DNA of 64,000 bases from Faecalicatena_A orotica. Its GTDB lineage: Bacteria > Bacillota > Clostridia > Lachnospirales > Lachnospiraceae. Each line of letters opens with the position of its first letter. The first letter of the stretch is position 1. Positions 35,041-44,031 of the stretch are shown here, piece by piece. The notes under the pieces are model-generated. The model was not told where the DNA came from. It was given only the letters and a program-made list of their open reading frames with translations, and made no database searches. The DNA lies in the NCBI RefSeq assembly GCF_040545875.1, contig NZ_JBEPMR010000008.1; one strand, 5' to 3'. Position numbers and translations under genes: made by a program.

Positions 35041-35886
35041 ATGACCCAAAGCAATTTTATTATGTTACCCACTGTAGACTTTTGTTTCAAGGAACTGATG
35101 CAGAACCCCAAAGTCAGGAAGGGCTTTATTTCAGCATTATTGAACCTGTCTCCGGACGAAGTGGAAGACACCGTCCTTCTGCCCACACTGCTTTCGAGAG
35201 ACTCAGCTGATGACAAATTAGGAATCATGGATGTAAGGGTACTGCTTAAAGACGGAACACAGATGAACATGGAAATGCAGGTCAAATACTTTGAATACTG
35301 GGATGAACGCGCCTTGTTCTACCTTAGTAAGATGTTTGACAGCCAGATCCGTAAAGGTGAGTCCTATGAAAAGCTGCAGAAGTGTATCCATGTAAGTATT
35401 TTAGACTTCATCCATTTTCCCAATGACAAGGAATGTTACCGCAGGATTCATTTCCGGGATGATCAGACATCAAAACTGTATTCCGATAAAATGGAACTTC
35501 AGATACTGGAGCTGAAAAAACTGCCTCCTGAGGTTAAGACCGGAGAAGATGTTCTTGCATGGATGAGGTTCTTCAGTAGCAAAAACAAGGAGGAATTTCA
35601 GAATATGGCTAAAACAAACGAATATCTCGATGAAGCATACAATACACTGCTCCAACTGAGTGCAGATGATAAAAAGCGGCTGGAATATGAGGCCCGGGAA
35701 AAGGCATTAAAAGATTATAATACCCAGATCAGCAGCGCTGAAAAAAGAGGGCTTAAAGAGGGGGAGGAGATTGGAGAACGCCGTGCCCGTCAGGTTTTTA
35801 AACTGCATATGCAGGGCAAATCTCCGGAGGAAATTGCAGACATCTGTGATATCAGTGCAGATAAAGTAAGGCAGATATTAGATTAA
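35041..35886 (+). CDS. Rpn-family recombination-promoting nuclease (PD-(D/E)XK)
   Basis: 281 residues. The N-terminal nuclease domain opens LPTVDFCFKELMQNPKVRKGF and carries DDKLGIMDVRVLLKDGTQMNMEMQV, the D...ExQ core of the Rpn/PD-(D/E)XK transposase-like family. The C-terminus has a coiled region (AEKRGLKEGEEIGERRARQV) and ends with a small HTH-like motif GKSPEEIADICDISADKVRQIL. AAAGGAG is 10 nt before the ATG at 35041. Rpn proteins are DNA endonucleases of uncertain biological role, often in many copies in gut bacteria. Stand-alone gene, no sign of terminal repeats around it. Confidence 0.88.
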   Translation: MTQSNFIMLPTVDFCFKELMQNPKVRKGFISALLNLSPDEVEDTVLLPTLLSRDSADDKLGIMDVRVLLKDGTQMNMEMQVKYFEYWDERALFYLSKMFDSQIRKGESYEKLQKCIHVSILDFIHFPNDKECYRRIHFRDDQTSKLYSDKMELQILELKKLPPEVKTGEDVLAWMRFFSSKNKEEFQNMAKTNEYLDEAYNTLLQLSADDKKRLEYEAREKALKDYNTQISSAEKRGLKEGEEIGERRARQVFKLHMQGKSPEEIADICDISADKVRQILD

Positions 35887-35893
35887 CTCAGTA

Positions 35894-35944
35894 CCCGCTG
35901 GAATCAATGCGATGATAACTTTGATACCAGCGGGAATGCCTTGT
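35894..35944. other. Inverted repeat between convergent genes
   Basis: CCCGCTGG (35894-35901) pairs with CCAGCGGG (35937-35944) over a 35-nt loop, between the Rpn-like and SDR genes. Possibly a shared terminator; no T-run. Confidence 0.3.
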
Positions 35945-35965
35945 TTTGAATTAATATTGTTACAA

Positions 35966-36670
35966 TCAGACCGAAAGTGACCAGCCGAAGTCATCGGAAT
36001 ATATCATTTGTTTTGTCATACCGCCGTCAATGCAGATGTTTTCTCCTGTAATGAATCCGGCCTTGTCTGAGCAGAGATATAGGATCATATTGGCAATATC
36101 AAGCGGATTGCCTACCCTGTGTACAGGATGCTGCAGGGCGTCGGGACCTGTGTATTCCTTAAAATCAGTGTCAATCCATCCCGGTGAGATAGAATTTACA
36201 CGGACTTTTCCGGCCAGGCTGATAGCCAGGGCATGGGTTAAAGCAGATATTCCGCCTTTTGCCGCTGTATAGCTTTCCGTATTGGGCTGGCTCATCCGGT
36301 CGCGGGATGATGCAATGTTAATGATGGATGCTCCCGGTGCAAAATATGGCAGAAAGAGCTTTGATAAGTAGAATGGGGCAGTGATGCCTACATGTAAAGC
36401 GTAATTGAATTCTTCGTAAGAACACTCATCAATTCCTTTCATTAAAGGAAGGGCATTGTTAATCAAATAATCTATGTGGCCATATTCAGAGATCACTTTA
36501 TCCTTAAAACGGATAAGTGTTTCTTTATCTGCCAGATCTCCGGTGAAGCAGCTGTTGGCTTCTTTATCAATGATACAGACTGAGGCGCCGGCTTTTCTGA
36601 ATTCTTCGGCTGTAACTTTTCCAATACCGTTTGCACCCCCAGTGATAACGGCAACTTTATTTTTAAACAT
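35966..36670 (-). CDS. Short-chain dehydrogenase/reductase
   Basis: 234 residues. Rossmann glycine motif TGGANGIG (~10-17), NNA (~91), the catalytic SSRDR...YTAAK (Tyr-x3-Lys, ~133-137) and SPGWIDTDF. All catalytic residues of classical SDRs are present. The end INIASSRDR to FITGENICIDGGM is standard. It should reduce or oxidise a small alcohol, sugar or ketone with NAD(P). AGGAGG-like site precedes the ATG. It follows the GyrI-like gene by 41 bp on the same strand, probably one transcript, without a clear functional link. Confidence 0.9.
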   Translation of the reverse strand: MFKNKVAVITGGANGIGKVTAEEFRKAGASVCIIDKEANSCFTGDLADKETLIRFKDKVISEYGHIDYLINNALPLMKGIDECSYEEFNYALHVGITAPFYLSKLFLPYFAPGASIINIASSRDRMSQPNTESYTAAKGGISALTHALAISLAGKVRVNSISPGWIDTDFKEYTGPDALQHPVHRVGNPLDIANMILYLCSDKAGFITGENICIDGGMTKQMIYSDDFGWSLSV

Positions 36671-36711
36671 TTCAATACTCCTCCTATTAATTATCTATCA
36701 TGATTGTAAAT

Positions 36712-37344
36712 CTATTTCGTTTTCACAGGATGTCTGATCACGGTTTTTTGTTTTGAAGCCACTGTCTTTCTCGGATCAGATAAGTAGATTTCATGGTGCA
36801 GGCGGTGATCACTGAAGTCGTTTTCATAACCGTTGGCAGAGAGGTATTCATCCATAATGGCAACCGTGGCAGGTTCATCATCATATACGCCATAGTGCAT
36901 CATTTGTACACACAAGCCTTCATCAATAGTCAGATATTCGGCAGAGGAGCAGTCGAGCTTTTTCTTTCTTGCCGCTTCCTGAACCGCCCAGTCAAAATCA
37001 TCTTTTTTTACGAAATCCGGTAACCGGATCACACTAATCCAGTTAAAACTGCTTTTGTCTGAATAATCTACACCGTCTACATCTTCCTGCCACCAGAAGC
37101 CTTCCAGCGGAGGCACGACATATTCAAAAAAACCGTCGATTTTATGCGTTCCTTTATAACTCATTCTTAAGGTATAGGCGACAGCATACAGAATCCCCAC
37201 TGCCTGTTGGTATGCGCCTCCCTCCTCGTTTGGATTGCCGGTTCCTTGTACAGCAATATAGTTTATTGGCGGAACCATAACGATCTCCGGTTTATTTTTG
37301 GGCATGTAAAATTGTTTATACTCTTTTTTGAAATCAAATGCCAT
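36712..37344 (-). CDS. GyrI-like domain protein
   Basis: 210 residues. Begins AFDFKKEYKQFYMPKNKPEIV and continues with PINYIAVQGTGNPNE and FWWQEDVDG, typical of the small-molecule-binding GyrI-like (SHS2/SOUL-like) proteins of Firmicutes. A late segment runs DHRLHHEIYLSDPRKT, which matches the conserved LHHEIYLSDPR of the group. Such proteins bind or hydrolyse hydrophobic cationic compounds. No DNA-binding domain. I choose the ATG at 37344, with GGATGG upstream; an ATG four codons earlier is possible. Confidence 0.85.
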   Translation of the reverse strand: MAFDFKKEYKQFYMPKNKPEIVMVPPINYIAVQGTGNPNEEGGAYQQAVGILYAVAYTLRMSYKGTHKIDGFFEYVVPPLEGFWWQEDVDGVDYSDKSSFNWISVIRLPDFVKKDDFDWAVQEAARKKKLDCSSAEYLTIDEGLCVQMMHYGVYDDEPATVAIMDEYLSANGYENDFSDHRLHHEIYLSDPRKTVASKQKTVIRHPVKTK

Positions 37345-37435
37345 TGCGAACACCATCCTTTATATTTTTCTATAGTTTAACATACATAACAGGACATAAG
37401 TGTGTCATGTTATGTGAAAATCCAAGTCCGGATGA

Positions 37436-37570
37436 TTAATGTTTCCCAAGCAGAAGCCGGACGGTACAGCCTTCTCCCGGGGCAGACTGGATTTTTACGC
37501 CACAATTATCGCCATAGTAGAGCTTCAGACGTTCATCTACATTTGATATATAATGATACCTCATTCTCAT
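37436..37570 (-). pseudogene. C-terminal scrap of a YesM/LytS-type sensor kinase
   Basis: A 44-codon stretch on the minus strand reads SNVDERLKLYYGDNCGVKI, then QSAPGEGCTVRLLLGKH and a stop. This is the usual end of the HATPase domain of YesM/LytS-like kinases (G.NV.ERL.L.YG...G..I.S..G.GT.V...LP). Nothing upstream codes for the rest: the next base is the end of the MsrAB gene. It is therefore a remnant left after deletion. Its ATG at 37570 is an accidental internal Met and there is no ribosome site. Confidence 0.72.
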
Positions 37571-37571
37571 C

Positions 37572-38717
37572 TTATTTATCAAATATCGATTTTAAGTATC
37601 CATATCCTTCTGCATCCAGATCTTTATAAGGAATAAACCGGATCGAGGCACTGTTAATGCAGTAACGCAGCCCGCCAAGTTCTGACGGCCCATCATTAAA
37701 GACATGGCCGAGGTGAGTATCACCTGCACGGCTTCGCACTTCTGTACGTATCATATTAAAGCTGGAGTCTGTTTCCTCAGTCACGACTTCCGGTACGATT
37801 GGTTTTGAAAAGCTTGGCCATCCGCAGCCGGATTCAAACTTATCCTCTGAACTGAACAGCGGCTCTCCTGTCACGACATCTGTGTAGATTCCTTTTTCAA
37901 AATTATCGGCATACTCATTGTTGTAAGGACGCTCAGTACCATTGTTCTGTGTCACCTGATACTGGATATCTGTGAGCTTTTCTTTCAATTCTTTCTCGCT
38001 TGGCACCGGATAATTCTCCGGGTTAATCTGACCGGAGAGATCATTCATGCCAAGCCCTTCTTCTTCAATAAAGTCATCAGCATCTTGCAGATTGATATGG
38101 CAGTAGCCTCCAGGATTATTATCCAGGTAATTCTGGTGGTATTCTTCTGCCAGGTAAAAATTATCCAAAGGAACAACCTCTGTTGCAATTTCTTTTTTAT
38201 ATTTTGCTTTTTGTTCTTCAACTGCCATTTCTGCCGCAGCCTTATCTTCCTCATCTACATAATAGATACCGGAGCGATACTGGCTGCCTCTGTCATTCCC
38301 CTGCTTATTAACACTTGTCGGATCTACGACCTTGAAAAATCCATCTAAAAGTTGTCTGGTTGTAATCAGGGAAGTGTCATACATGACTTTGACTGTTTCC
38401 GCATACCCTGTGTTGTTGCGGCATACTTGCTCATAGGTTGGGTTTTCCGTATTCCCGTTGGCATACCCTACTTCTGTATCATACACACCGGGAAGTTTCT
38501 TAAAGTAGGCTTCAATTCCCCAGAAGCATCCTCCCGCCAGATAAATTGTATGTGCATTTTCTTCATTTACCATAGTATCCTCCTTTTTCGTGGACAGGCT
38601 ATTCGTACTTTCTTTCGTTTCTTTCTGTACTGCAGCGCATCCGGATAATGCAGTCAGGACAATAGCCAGCATTCCTGCTCCAACAGATTTTACCAAATGA
38701 TTTTTTATACCATTCAT
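37572..38717 (-). CDS. msrAB: Peptide methionine sulfoxide reductase MsrAB, lipoprotein
   Basis: 381 residues. Lipoprotein signal with LSGC lipobox (~Cys24), a linker, an MsrA domain with catalytic Cys in AGGCFWG (~57-63) and EEYHQNYLDNNPGGYCHIN, then an MsrB domain with SGCGWPSFSKP, HLGHVFNDGP and the catalytic Cys in RYCINSAS. The CxxC zinc pairs of many MsrB are not seen. The fusion repairs both S- and R-sulfoxides of methionine, here on the cell surface. The start at 38717 is set by AGAGGTGG and the signal peptide; the frame is open for 36 more codons upstream without coding character. An electron donor (CcdA/thioredoxin-like) is not nearby. Confidence 0.93.
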   Translation of the reverse strand: MNGIKNHLVKSVGAGMLAIVLTALSGCAAVQKETKESTNSLSTKKEDTMVNEENAHTIYLAGGCFWGIEAYFKKLPGVYDTEVGYANGNTENPTYEQVCRNNTGYAETVKVMYDTSLITTRQLLDGFFKVVDPTSVNKQGNDRGSQYRSGIYYVDEEDKAAAEMAVEEQKAKYKKEIATEVVPLDNFYLAEEYHQNYLDNNPGGYCHINLQDADDFIEEEGLGMNDLSGQINPENYPVPSEKELKEKLTDIQYQVTQNNGTERPYNNEYADNFEKGIYTDVVTGEPLFSSEDKFESGCGWPSFSKPIVPEVVTEETDSSFNMIRTEVRSRAGDTHLGHVFNDGPSELGGLRYCINSASIRFIPYKDLDAEGYGYLKSIFDK

Positions 38718-39007
38718 ATCGGCCACCTCTTTTGCTTTTTGATACTCATATTTTACAGCCGTCCGGATGAGATTGTAATGGAATGGCTTTTGCATTTTCT
38801 TTGATTTCTTTGGGTCCAGATGCATAGATGCTGTGTGTCAATGATAACACCTGCAGTAATATTTTTCAATCGGCTGTTACAGTAATACTGAACCATAACT
38901 ATTTACGATTTATGTTGCCAGTAACCATAGATAACGATACAATGATCCTGTAAATTAGAGATTGAAGAGGAATAGGATATGAAAATAATTGAAGGGTGGT
39001 AAAAGCA
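38718..39007. other. Divergent intergenic region
   Basis: No gene supported. It separates the MsrAB gene from the second two-component/ABC module and must hold both promoters. I see no clear boxes. A seven-codon ATG reading (38979-39002) with a fair ribosome site is too short to call. Confidence 0.35.
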
Positions 39008-39694
39008 ATGAAACGGATTTTTTTAGTTGAAGATGATAAGGCAATTGCAAAGAACCTGATGCTTCTGCTTGGCTCGGAAGGATTTACAGTTACTCCGGCT
39101 GCGACACAGAAGGAGGCCCTTGCTGTGTTGGAAGAAGGGAAGTTTGATCTGGCGCTGGTAGATCTTTTTCTGCCTGATGGGAATGGATTCACGGTATGTA
39201 CGGAAATCAAGGAAACACAGGACATTCCGGTTATTTTCCTGACGGCTTCGGGCGATGAGGCGAGTGTTGTCACCGGACTGAACATGGGGGCTGACGACTA
39301 TATCACGAAACCTTTCCGGCCGCGTGAACTGATTGCGCGAATTAAAACGGCTCTTCGTAAGAGTGGGAGGTCACCGTCGGCTTTTGATATCTGTGGTCTT
39401 CATGTCGATACAACGAGTGGTATTGTAAAAAAGAACGGCGCCGAGATTTTTCTTTCTGCTTTGGAATACCGCCTGCTTCTGGTGTTTATCAGTAATCCGC
39501 AAGTGATCATTACGCGGGACCGGCTGCTGAATGAATTGTGGGATGCTGCGGGAGAGTTTGTCAATAATAATACACTGACTGTTTATATAAAACGATTGCG
39601 GGAGAAAATAGAAGATGATCCTGCCGACCCGCGGATTATCCTGACCGTCCGTGGTACAGGTTATAGATTGGGGGGCGGAAATGTTACGGAATAA
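39008..39694 (+). CDS. OmpR-family response regulator of second ABC module
   Basis: 228 residues: receiver with FLVEDDKAIAKN, phosphoacceptor Asp in LALVDLFLPDGNG (~residue 51) and DYITKPFRP, and a winged-helix domain (FVNNNTLTVYIKRLREKIED / TVRGTGYRL). The ATG at 39008 has GAAGGGTGG upstream. It overlaps the kinase gene by 14 bp. It probably activates the ABC genes through the TGAAAGT direct repeats at 40684-40712. Confidence 0.93.
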   Translation: MKRIFLVEDDKAIAKNLMLLLGSEGFTVTPAATQKEALAVLEEGKFDLALVDLFLPDGNGFTVCTEIKETQDIPVIFLTASGDEASVVTGLNMGADDYITKPFRPRELIARIKTALRKSGRSPSAFDICGLHVDTTSGIVKKNGAEIFLSALEYRLLLVFISNPQVIITRDRLLNELWDAAGEFVNNNTLTVYIKRLREKIEDDPADPRIILTVRGTGYRLGGGNVTE

Positions 39695-40670
39695 AGAATT
39701 TCGCCATTTTGCCATTTTGTTTATCATCATGGCTGCTGTTACGGTAATGGCAGGATTTGCAGTCAGCCCTGCAGCAGGAATCCTTGTCCTTATCACAGAT
39801 GCAGCCTTTGGAATTGCATTTTATGTGTTTACGAAGGCACGGTATAAGAGTATTGCGGAGACAGCGGATCAGATCGACCTTGTGCTGCATAACGCGGACC
39901 GTCTGTATATCGGGGAATCAGAGGAGGGGGAGCTTTCTATTCTGCACAGTGAGATCACAAAAATGACACTGCGTATCCGGGAGCAGAATGATGCACTGAG
40001 GAAAGAAAAACAACATCTTGCAGATTCGATGGCTGATATCGCACACCAGCTCCGTACTCCGCTGACATCAGTGAATCTTATTCTGTCAATAATAGAAAAC
40101 AGTTCGGATGAAAATGAGCGGAAGGCTTTACTGCGGGAAACAGAGGAATTGTTTGTGCATATGGACTGGCTGATCACTTCGCTGCTGAAAATCTCCCGTC
40201 TGGATGCGGGCATTGTGGTGTTTCAAAGTGAAAATATCGATGTAAGTGCTTTAATCAATTCTGCGCTTCGTCCGTTACTGATACCAATGGAACTGCACAA
40301 TATTACCTGCCATACCAATGTGCCGGAAGGGGCCGCTATTTTGGGGGATTCCGGCTGGTTATCGGAGGCCGTCCAGAATATTCTGAAAAACTGCATGGAG
40401 AGCGCAGGAGATAATGGGACGATTCAGATTGTCTGTGAGGATACACCGCTGTTTACCGGGATTAATATCCGCGACAGCGGACAAGGCATTGAAAAGGAAG
40501 ACATTCCCCGTCTGTTTGACAGATTTTACCGGGGAAACAGTGATAAAGCGACCGGTTATGGAATCGGTCTGGCCCTCTGCAAGATGATTATTACACGGCA
40601 GGGAGGGACCATCACTGCAAAAAACCATCCTGAAGGGGGTGCGTTATTTGTGATTCGTTTCCCAAAGTGA
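39681..40670 (+). CDS. Intramembrane-sensing histidine kinase (BceS-like)
   Basis: 329 residues. Two membrane segments close together at the N-terminus (~8-30 and ~32-52), almost no extracellular loop, then H-box MADIAHQLRTPLTS (~128), N-box EAVQNILKNCMESAGD, and G-boxes IRDSGQGIEKE, LFDRFYRG and GYGIGLAL. This intramembrane-sensing layout is typical of kinases that read their ABC transporter. The start at 39681 has GGGGGGCGG before it; the longer frame would sit inside the regulator gene. Confidence 0.92.
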   Translation: MLRNKEFRHFAILFIIMAAVTVMAGFAVSPAAGILVLITDAAFGIAFYVFTKARYKSIAETADQIDLVLHNADRLYIGESEEGELSILHSEITKMTLRIREQNDALRKEKQHLADSMADIAHQLRTPLTSVNLILSIIENSSDENERKALLRETEELFVHMDWLITSLLKISRLDAGIVVFQSENIDVSALINSALRPLLIPMELHNITCHTNVPEGAAILGDSGWLSEAVQNILKNCMESAGDNGTIQIVCEDTPLFTGINIRDSGQGIEKEDIPRLFDRFYRGNSDKATGYGIGLALCKMIITRQGGTITAKNHPEGGALFVIRFPK

Positions 40671-40683
40671 CGGATCTCTCACT

Positions 40684-40720
40684 TGAAAGTCACGGAGATG
40701 TAAGCTGAAAGTTCTATTAT
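40684..40720 (+). promoter_or_regulatory. Probable regulated promoter of second ABC exporter
   Basis: TGAAAGT at 40684-40690 and 40706-40712, exactly 22 bp (two helical turns) apart, followed by TATTAT at 40715-40720. Position and repeats fit an OmpR-family binding site used by the regulator encoded just upstream. Confidence 0.5.
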
Positions 40721-40765
40721 ATGGGTAGTATCTGTTAAGAACCATATTTAAAGGAGGCTCATATC

Positions 40766-41452
40766 ATGGAGTTTTTAGAAATCAAAAATTTATGTAAGGT
40801 CTATGGCAGGGGGGAAAACCAGGTTACTGCGCTCGACCACGTTTCGCTTACCATCAATAGAGGGGAGTTTACGGCAATCACCGGATCTTCCGGTTCCGGT
40901 AAGTCTACTCTGCTTCACATCATTGGAGGCGTGGATGTACCAACCAGTGGAAAAGTGTATCTGGAGGGGCAGGATGTGTATGCCGGAAGTAATGAGAAGC
41001 TTGCTATTTTCCGAAGAAGGCAGGTGGGGCTGATTTATCAGTTCCACAATCTTATCCCAACGCTGAATGTAGTGGAAAACATTACGTTACCGATCCTGAT
41101 GGACAAACGTAAAGTCAATAAACAGCGGCTGGAGGAATTACTGGAACTGCTCGGACTGGAAGAACGGAGGACGCATTTGCCCAACCAGTTATCGGGCGGA
41201 CAGCAGCAGAGGGTCTCTATCGGGCGGGCCCTGATGAACGCTCCTGCGGTCATGCTAGCGGACGAACCAACAGGCAGTCTGGACAGCCGGAATGGACATG
41301 AGATCATCACTCTGCTTAAGAAAAGTCATAAAAAATACCATCAGACCCTGATTATCGTTACACATGACGAAAATATCGCACTGCAGGCGGACCGTATTAT
41401 CTGTATTGCGGACGGAAGAGTTGTGCGGGATGAGAGGCAGGTGAGACGGTAA
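40766..41452 (+). CDS. ABC transporter ATP-binding protein (BceA-like)
   Basis: 228 residues: GSSGSGKSTLLHIIGG (Walker A, ~38-53), LIYQFHNLIPTLNVVEN (Q-loop), LSGGQQQRVSIGRAL (signature) and MLADEPTGSLD (Walker B). Same MacB/LolD/BceA class as the ATPase at 15246-15941, to which it is clearly paralogous. AAAGGAGG precedes the ATG. The permease gene starts on its stop codon (TAATG), so translation is coupled. Confidence 0.94.
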   Translation: MEFLEIKNLCKVYGRGENQVTALDHVSLTINRGEFTAITGSSGSGKSTLLHIIGGVDVPTSGKVYLEGQDVYAGSNEKLAIFRRRQVGLIYQFHNLIPTLNVVENITLPILMDKRKVNKQRLEELLELLGLEERRTHLPNQLSGGQQQRVSIGRALMNAPAVMLADEPTGSLDSRNGHEIITLLKKSHKKYHQTLIIVTHDENIALQADRIICIADGRVVRDERQVRR

Positions 41453-44031
41453 TGAATATTTTCTGCAAAGTTGCCCTCAAAGGACTGAAAAAGAACCGCA
41501 CGCGGACGATTGTAACAATCATCGGGGTAGTTTTGTCTGCGGCTATGTTTACGGCAGTTACTACGTTTGGTGTTTCCCTTCTGGATTACATGGCAGAGGG
41601 GGCGGTCATGAAATACGGCAGCTGGGATGTCGGGTTTTTGGATGCCAATGCTTCTTTTGCACAGGAGCAGAGCCAGAACAATGATGTTGAGGAGATAACA
41701 ACGATTGAAAATATCGGATATGCACCACTGAAAGGCGGGCAAAATCCCGACAAGCCCTATCTTTACGTGGCCGGATTCAGCAGGGAGGCTTTTGACGCCC
41801 TGCCCATAACCCTGACTTCAGGAAGACTTCCTGAAAACGGCAATGAGGTTCTCATTTCCGGGAAAATTGCGACAGACGGCGGCGTTTCCTATGCAACGGG
41901 AGATACCATTTCGCTTGCTGTAGGAAACCGTATGGAAGGAGAAAAGAAGCTTACCCAGAACGACCCATATACATCAGGTTCTGAGACCTTTGTACCACAG
42001 GAAAATAAAACCTATACCGTTGTCGGCATATGCCGGACGCCTGTTTTTGAACAGGACCATTCTCCGGGATATACCCTGATCACAAGATCCGACCAGACCG
42101 GTGCAGGGAAAGACCTTAGTTTATTCGTGACTCTGAAGAATCCAAGGCAGGTGTATTCCTATGTGGACAGTACAGCAGCCGGCAGTTCCTATATCCTGAA
42201 TACAGATGTGCTTCGCATTATGGGACTCTCGAGAAATCCGGGAGACAGGATATTCAATGCATTTATGTACTCGGCCGGTGCCATTGTGATCGCTATCATC
42301 ATGATTGGTTCGATCTTCCTGATTTACAATTCCTTCAGTATTTCACTGAGTGAACGGACACGGCAGATCGGAATTCTTTCTTCCGTGGGTGCCACTGCAA
42401 AGCAGCTGCGCAATTCCGTGCTCTTTGAGGGTATGTGTATTGGGGCCGTAGGGATTCCGATTGGTATTCTGACAGGTCTGGGAAGTATCTGGCTTGTAAT
42501 TTCCGTCGTTTCCAGAAAATTTTCAAGCCTGCTATATTCGGGGGTTCCGTTAACAATGAGTATGTCTTTACCTGCCATAGCCGGTGCGGCAGCGGTGAGC
42601 ATCATTACTATTTTAATTTCGGCTTATATTCCTGCTAAAAAAGCAGTCAACATGCCGGTTATGGAATGCATCCGCCAGACAAACGAGGTGAAGGTAGAAG
42701 CCAGAGCCATGAAAATATCGAGGCTGGAAAGGCGCACCTATGGTCTGGAGGGAATTCTTGCACTGAAGAATTTTAAGCGAAACAAGAAACGCTATCGCAG
42801 TATCGTGATGTCACTTGTGCTGAGCATTGTGTTGTTTGTTTCAACCAGCGCCCTCGTAACAAGTATGCAGAAAGGCGCGGAGCAGACAAAAATAGTTACC
42901 AGCTATGACATTGGTTTTGGCACACAGGATATGGATGACAGCGAAATGCTGCAGATTTTTGACAGACTGAAAACTGCCAATGGTGTTACCGGAAGTTCAT
43001 ATCAGGAAGTGATAAATTATTCCTGTGCTGTTAAAGCGGATGAACTGACAGATGAATACTGGAAATCAGCGGGGGTGTATTCACCGGATGAAACGGTGAA
43101 TCTGCACATGGAAATTCAGTTTCTGGATGATAATACTTATCTGGATATAGTTAAAGGACAGAATTTGCCTGAGGAGGAATATACGGGTCAGGATGCACGA
43201 GTGATTGGCGTAGCAAAATTAGGGGACGACAGCGCAGAAGGTGTAGATGATCTTGCTGATATGTTCAGGAATCCAGTCATGAATTTAACCATTGCACCTG
43301 AAATAAACGGTGTAGCGGACACAGAAGAGTGGGATCATATCGGGGTCAGGTTTGTTACTATGGTACCCCCGGATACACCTCCGATGCTAAAGGCGGCCGG
43401 ACAACAGTCTACTTTTTTCTCAATTATAGCTCCCTGGTCACTAAAAGAGAGACTTGTACCAAAGGGTGCATCTGTGGATTCCAGGGTAAAGGGACTGACC
43501 TTCCAGTCAGATCATCCGTCACAGTCGGCAGATGAAATGAAAAGTATGATACAGGAAATGAACATTTCATCCGCATATATCATGTTAAATACGGACGAGG
43601 TGCTTGAGGAAAGCCGGAATTATATATTTATTGCCAACGTTTTTGCGTATACCTTTATCATCATGATTTCGCTGATTGCGGTTGCCAATGTATTCAATAC
43701 GATTTCCACGAATATTAAGCTGCGGCGCAGAGAGCTTGCCATGCTGCGTTCAGTGGGAATGCCTGACCGTGATTTTAATAAAATGATGCGCTTTGAATGT
43801 GCCTTTTACGGTATAAGGGCCCTGCTTTTTGGAATCCCCATATCGATCCTTTCTTCCTGGCTGATTTGTAAGGGCATGTTGTCGGATGATATCAGATTTG
43901 TACTGCCGTGGGGCAGTATCGGAATCAGCGTCATCAGTGTACTCCTTGTAATTTTTGTCACCATGATGTATGCAGTCAGCAAGATGAAAAAAGAAAATAT
44001 TATCGATGCACTTCGGGATGATATGGCATAA
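41452..44031 (+). CDS. FtsX-type ABC permease (two FtsX domains)
   Basis: 859 residues with about ten hydrophobic segments: N-terminal one (~18-45), an FtsX domain (~270-400, RTRQIGILSSVGATAKQLRNSV), a middle segment near 445-465 and a C-terminal FtsX domain (~720-850, RRRELAMLRSVGMPDRDFNKMMRF). Large extracytoplasmic loops lie between them. Similar in size and layout to the permease at 12776-15265. With its kinase and regulator it forms a second antimicrobial-peptide-sensing type module. Its 3' end overlaps the convergent TrkH gene by 32 bp. Confidence 0.88.
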   Translation: MNIFCKVALKGLKKNRTRTIVTIIGVVLSAAMFTAVTTFGVSLLDYMAEGAVMKYGSWDVGFLDANASFAQEQSQNNDVEEITTIENIGYAPLKGGQNPDKPYLYVAGFSREAFDALPITLTSGRLPENGNEVLISGKIATDGGVSYATGDTISLAVGNRMEGEKKLTQNDPYTSGSETFVPQENKTYTVVGICRTPVFEQDHSPGYTLITRSDQTGAGKDLSLFVTLKNPRQVYSYVDSTAAGSSYILNTDVLRIMGLSRNPGDRIFNAFMYSAGAIVIAIIMIGSIFLIYNSFSISLSERTRQIGILSSVGATAKQLRNSVLFEGMCIGAVGIPIGILTGLGSIWLVISVVSRKFSSLLYSGVPLTMSMSLPAIAGAAAVSIITILISAYIPAKKAVNMPVMECIRQTNEVKVEARAMKISRLERRTYGLEGILALKNFKRNKKRYRSIVMSLVLSIVLFVSTSALVTSMQKGAEQTKIVTSYDIGFGTQDMDDSEMLQIFDRLKTANGVTGSSYQEVINYSCAVKADELTDEYWKSAGVYSPDETVNLHMEIQFLDDNTYLDIVKGQNLPEEEYTGQDARVIGVAKLGDDSAEGVDDLADMFRNPVMNLTIAPEINGVADTEEWDHIGVRFVTMVPPDTPPMLKAAGQQSTFFSIIAPWSLKERLVPKGASVDSRVKGLTFQSDHPSQSADEMKSMIQEMNISSAYIMLNTDEVLEESRNYIFIANVFAYTFIIMISLIAVANVFNTISTNIKLRRRELAMLRSVGMPDRDFNKMMRFECAFYGIRALLFGIPISILSSWLICKGMLSDDIRFVLPWGSIGISVISVLLVIFVTMMYAVSKMKKENIIDALRDDMA

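Noticed and set aside
35041..35886. Active transposon carrying the Rpn-like gene
   Set aside because: No terminal inverted repeats or target duplication are seen around it.
37572..38825. Longer MsrAB start at 38825
   Set aside because: The lipoprotein signal and an AGAGGTGG ribosome site fix the start at 38717.
38979..39002. Seven-codon leader peptide before the second response regulator
   Set aside because: Too short to tell from chance; no run of regulatory codons.
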